A DNA stretch of 64,000 nucleotides from Rhodospirillales bacterium (GTDB lineage Bacteria > Pseudomonadota > Alphaproteobacteria > ATCC43930 > CGMCC-115725). Both the position numbers and the translations under genes were made by a program. Of the stretch, positions 60,941 through 64,000 are shown piece by piece; position 1 is the first letter of the stretch; each line of letters opens with the position of its first letter. The notes below the pieces were generated by a model that saw only the letters and a program-made list of their open reading frames with translations, ran no database searches and was not told the origin of the DNA. The stretch spans positions 31,129-95,128 of the forward strand of contig JAQGIC010000133.1 in NCBI GenBank assembly GCA_028288725.1. Reading direction: 5' to 3'.

Positions 60941-61888
60941 TCAGGCGGTAGTTCGCGAACCGGACCGCAGCCCCACGCCTTTCATGGTGCGCTCGATCTC
61001 GGCCCGCACCGCGTCGGACACCGGCATCAGCGGCGCGCGCGGCGCAGCGTTCGCGATGACGCCAAGGCTCTGTAGGCCGGCCTTGATCCTGGTGTGCATG
61101 TCGATGAGCGGCGGCGTGCCGTAGATGCACCGGACGACCGGCCGCAGGCGGTCGTTCGCCGCCCGCATCGCGTCGAGATCCTTCGCCTGCGCGGCGGTCC
61201 ACAGGTCGATCAGCATGTCGGGCACCAGGCTGGCCAGGCCGGACAGCAGGCCATCCCCGCCGACGGCGAGCTGCGCCAGGAACCAGTTGTAGTTCGACGG
61301 CAGGATCGCGACGTCGGGATTGGCCTCTTTGATCCGGTGCCAATTTTCCTCGTAGGCGCGCATGCAATCGCTGCCTTCCTTGATCGCGACGACGCCGGGG
61401 ATCCGGGCCATCTCGACCAGCGTATCGGTCGTCCAGCCGAGGCCGGATGTGAGCGGATACTGGAAGAGGGAAACCGGGATATCGATCGCTTCCGAGACGG
61501 CTTTCACATAGGCGACCGGTGCCCGCGCCGTGGCCGAAGCGCCGTTGCCCAGCAGCGGCGGCGGAAACAGCACGGCACAGTCGGCCCCCGCCGCCTCGGC
61601 CTCGCGCGCCTGCTCGACGGCGGCGGCGGTCGAGAAGGCGATGATGCCCGACAGGATCGGCTTGCCGGTACCGACGTGCTTGCGGGTCCGCTCGATGACC
61701 TGTGCCCGTTCCGCCGGCGTCAGCGAGGCGCCCTCGCCGGCATGGCCGTTGACGAACACCGCCGTGATGCCGTCCAGGCAGGCGCAATGATCGAGCACGC
61801 GCGCATAGCCGCTCCAGTCGATCGCCCCTTCCACGTCGAACGGCAGCACGGTGGCGACGACAACGCCCTCAATTCGGAGATTTGGCAT
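60941..61888 (-). CDS. Dihydrodipicolinate synthase family aldolase/lyase
   Basis: The 315-residue TIM barrel has VVVATVLPFDVEGAIDW, a GHAGEGASLTPAERAQVI block (GEG-ASLT instead of the usual GTTGE), the catalytic Tyr in SLFQYPLTSGL (Tyr144) and the Schiff-base Lys in VVAIKEGSD (Lys170). It forms or breaks a C-C bond to pyruvate-like keto acids; the biosynthetic DapA role is unlikely given the catabolic operon. GAGGGG before ATG 61888 is the ribosome site. Confidence 0.9.
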   Translation of the reverse strand: MPNLRIEGVVVATVLPFDVEGAIDWSGYARVLDHCACLDGITAVFVNGHAGEGASLTPAERAQVIERTRKHVGTGKPILSGIIAFSTAAAVEQAREAEAAGADCAVLFPPPLLGNGASATARAPVAYVKAVSEAIDIPVSLFQYPLTSGLGWTTDTLVEMARIPGVVAIKEGSDCMRAYEENWHRIKEANPDVAILPSNYNWFLAQLAVGGDGLLSGLASLVPDMLIDLWTAAQAKDLDAMRAANDRLRPVVRCIYGTPPLIDMHTRIKAGLQSLGVIANAAPRAPLMPVSDAVRAEIERTMKGVGLRSGSRTTA

Positions 61889-61967
61889 CGGGCCCCTCAC
61901 TGGCAATGGTGAAATACAGCTGGAAGCAGACCGCCGGACCCGCGCGGCGCCGCGCCGGGTGGCGAAA

Positions 61968-63131
61968 TCACAGCCGCAATCCGTCGCGCAGGACGCTGCG
62001 GGCGATCAGCATGCGGTGGATCTCCGATGTGCCGTCGTAGATCCGCGTGACCCGGGCATCGCGGTAGATGCGCTCGAGCGGCAGATCCTTCGAATAGCCT
62101 GAGCCGCCGAAGACCTGAACGCCTCGGTCGGCCACCTTGCCGAGCATTTCCGATGCGAAGACCTTGACGATCGAGACCTTGTCGCGGGCATCCTGACCCT
62201 GGTCGATCGTCCACGCGGCGTTCAGCACCATCAGGCGCGCCGCGGTGATCTCGATTGCGGAATCGGCGATCATCTGCTGGACGAACTGAAACGACCCGAT
62301 CGGCTGGCCGAACTGCACCCGCTCGTTCGCGTGGCGGCGCATCAGGTCGAGCACGCGCTGGGCCATGCCGACCGACCGGGCGCCGATATGGGCCAGGCGG
62401 ACGGCGGAGACGCTCTGCATCATCAGCCGGAAGCCCTCGCCGGGCTCGCCCAGGATGCAGTCCGGCGACACGCGGCAATCCTCGAACACCAATTCCGCGT
62501 GACCGTAGCCGCGATGTCCCATCATCGGCTGCCTGCGGGCGACGGTGAAGCCGGGCGTGCCCTTGTCGACCAGGAACAGCGTGATGCCGCCCCGCGTGCG
62601 CTTGTCGCGGTCGGTCACCGCCATGACGATGACATAGTCGGCCACATCGCCGTCGCTGATGAAATGCTTGCGGCCGTTGAGTACCCAGGCGCCGTCGTCG
62701 AAGGTCGCCGCGGTCCGGATTGCCGCCGCGTCCGAGCCCGCGTCGGGTTCGGTTATCGCGATGGCGCAGATCCTGTCACCCCGCACAGTCGGCAACAGGT
62801 AGCGCTCGATCTGCGCATCCCGACACGCCATGAGCATCGGATAGACCTGGCCGAAGATCCTGCGGATGAGCGCGTCCGACGTCTTGCCGAGTTCCTCCTC
62901 GACCAGGCAGGTCTCGACCGTGCTGAGCCCGCCGCCGCCGACCTCGGCCGGCATGTTCATAGCGAACAGGCCGAGCGCCTGCGCTTGCTGCCGCAGCGCG
63001 CGCATCTTGGCCTCGGGCAGCTCGCCGCGCTCCTCGACCTCCGGCTCCAGCGGCTGGACCTCGTTGGTGATGAATTTGCGGACCGTCTCGATCAGCAGGC
63101 GGTCGAGCTCGGGGATCGCGAAGTCGATCAT
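61968..63131 (-). CDS. Acyl-CoA dehydrogenase
   Basis: The 387-residue flavoenzyme has the family blocks CAIAITEPDAGSDAAAI (FAD/substrate), GRKHFISDGDVADYVIVMA, RVQFGQPIGSFQFVQQMIADSAIEI, FGGSGYSKDLPLERIYRDARVTRIYDGTSEIHR. The residue at the usual catalytic-base position is Asp (IYDGTS rather than IYEGTS), seen in some subfamilies. It introduces a C=C into an acyl-CoA, feeding the enoyl-CoA hydratase. Its ATG overlaps the CaiB-like gene's stop (ATGA). Confidence 0.94.
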   Translation of the reverse strand: MIDFAIPELDRLLIETVRKFITNEVQPLEPEVEERGELPEAKMRALRQQAQALGLFAMNMPAEVGGGGLSTVETCLVEEELGKTSDALIRRIFGQVYPMLMACRDAQIERYLLPTVRGDRICAIAITEPDAGSDAAAIRTAATFDDGAWVLNGRKHFISDGDVADYVIVMAVTDRDKRTRGGITLFLVDKGTPGFTVARRQPMMGHRGYGHAELVFEDCRVSPDCILGEPGEGFRLMMQSVSAVRLAHIGARSVGMAQRVLDLMRRHANERVQFGQPIGSFQFVQQMIADSAIEITAARLMVLNAAWTIDQGQDARDKVSIVKVFASEMLGKVADRGVQVFGGSGYSKDLPLERIYRDARVTRIYDGTSEIHRMLIARSVLRDGLRL

Positions 63132-64000
63132 GCGCGGCCCGCCCCATCTTCCGGCGCACCGACGATGCCTGCGCGCACCAGTTCCTGGGCTTCCTCGGGC
63201 CGGTAATCCAGTTCCGCCAGAATCTCGAGACTGTCGGAGCCGGGCGTCAGCGGCAGGCCGCGGTATCCCGGAACCTTGCCATCGTAGCGTAGCGGGTGAT
63301 TGACGATCGTGACCGGCTTGCCGTGGATCTCCACCGTGCGGAACGCCTCGTTGTGCTGCGCCTGGGGGTCGGCCAGCAGTTCCTCGTAGTCCTGAACGCG
63401 CTCGTACCAGATGGCGTGGGCGTCGAACGCCGGCGCGATTTCGGCGAAACGCTTGCCTCGAAGCACGCCGGCCACCGCCCGGGCATAGCGATCCCGTTCT
63501 TCGTAGCGATCGATCGACTGGAGCTCTCGCAGCACGTCGCTGTCCAAGGCCTCGGCGAGGCGGACCGGATCGTTCATGGACAGCACCACGCGGACGTCGT
63601 CGGCGAGCTCGTAGAGCCCGTAGGGCGCGTCGTGGTACCAGCTGCCGACATGCCGATCCCGCCGCATGCGCTCCTGCCGCCGATCCGCCGCGAAATATTT
63701 GGTGAGCGCTTCGGTCTGCAGGTCGATGGCGGCGCCGAACAGGCTGCTCTCGATCCGCGTGCCCTGCCCGGTCTGCAGCTTGCGGACGAAGGCGCCGAGG
63801 ATGCCCATGGCCAGCAGCGCGCCGCCATGTTGATCGACGACCGCGGCGCCGATCACGGTCGGGCCGGCTTCGCCGCCGCCGGTCGCGGCGATGAGGCCGG
63901 AGCGAGCCTGCATCAGGAGATCCTGGCCCGGCCGCCCCGATGCCGGGCCGCTCGCGCCCAGCCCGGAGGCGGAGGCATATATGATGTCGGGCTTCCGGGC
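63128..64000 (-). CDS. CaiB/BaiF family III CoA-transferase (partial)
   Basis: The frame is open to the window edge, so the N-terminus is missing; the visible 290 residues begin RKPDIIYASASGLGASGP. GRPGQDLLMQARSGLIAATGG, VVDQHGGALLAMGILGAFVRKLQTGQGTRIESSLF and a C-terminal KVPGYRGLPLTPGSDSLEILAELDY are typical of class III CoA-transferases. It would exchange CoA between acids and is the first visible gene of the operon, coupled to the acyl-CoA dehydrogenase. Confidence 0.93.
   Translation of the reverse strand, partial: ARKPDIIYASASGLGASGPASGRPGQDLLMQARSGLIAATGGGEAGPTVIGAAVVDQHGGALLAMGILGAFVRKLQTGQGTRIESSLFGAAIDLQTEALTKYFAADRRQERMRRDRHVGSWYHDAPYGLYELADDVRVVLSMNDPVRLAEALDSDVLRELQSIDRYEERDRYARAVAGVLRGKRFAEIAPAFDAHAIWYERVQDYEELLADPQAQHNEAFRTVEIHGKPVTIVNHPLRYDGKVPGYRGLPLTPGSDSLEILAELDYRPEEAQELVRAGIVGAPEDGAGRA

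Noticed and set aside
60941..61888. Biosynthetic dapA
   Set aside because: The gene sits in a catabolic CoA operon and its N-terminal active-site loop differs from DapA (GEGASLT), so only the family name is given.

Overview
The window is GC-rich, densely packed DNA from an alphaproteobacterium, most likely Rhodospirillales in the broad sense. The first 9 kb carries the housekeeping order trpB-trpF-pyrF-(two inserted catabolic genes)-lapA-ihfB-rpsA-cmk-aroA with a divergent FYDLN-acid protein gene, an arrangement known from that group. No plasmid, phage or CRISPR signature is visible. The window opens inside trpB and closes inside a CaiB-type CoA-transferase gene.

Layout. 1-9.2 kb: tryptophan, pyrimidine and shikimate genes, S1 ribosomal protein and IHF-beta, all on the minus strand except the last gene. 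9.3-16.2 kb: a TetR/membrane-protein divergon, an Lrp/cysteine-synthase-like operon divergent from a saccharopine dehydrogenase family gene, and an MBOAT/AlgJ-like O-acetylation pair. 16.4-17.2 kb: tRNA-Ala(GGC) followed by about 0.7 kb of apparently decayed DNA. 17.2-34.7 kb: an aromatic/alicyclic catabolic region. It holds gentisate dioxygenase, fumarylpyruvate hydrolase, 3-hydroxybenzoate 6-hydroxylase, MarR, SDR, an Old Yellow Enzyme, a zeta-GST maleylpyruvate isomerase, three FAD-dependent dehydrogenases (one clearly like 3-ketosteroid delta-1-dehydrogenase), a complete Liv-type ABC importer and a second SDR. I infer that an alicyclic oxo- or hydroxy-acid is imported, dehydrogenated to 3-hydroxybenzoate and degraded through gentisate.

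34.8-53.9 kb: a nitrogen-scavenging region. It has two TrzA/AtzA-type amidohydrolases, a D-hydantoinase-like enzyme, two Asp/Glu-racemase-fold proteins with altered cysteines, a polar-amino-acid ABC importer, a GntR/FCD regulator, a second Liv-type ABC importer, an SDR, a GhrA-like dehydrogenase, a DUF1989 protein, an internally deleted agmatinase pseudogene, an NAD-dependent epimerase and ureidoglycolate lyase. Four sigma-54 (-24/-12) promoter matches lie directly upstream of four genes here, and two near-identical palindromes probably mark GntR operators. Together they suggest a nitrogen-controlled regulon for a cyclic amide or ureide.

54.0-64.0 kb: a minus-strand acyl-CoA operon with a TRAP transporter (dctPQM): CaiB-type CoA-transferase, acyl-CoA dehydrogenase, DHDPS-family aldolase/lyase, EthD-like small protein, LysR regulator, enoyl-CoA hydratase and single-chain CoA-transferase. 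A roughly 115-bp structured intergenic repeat occurs three times in the window, and two inverted copies bracket dctQM.
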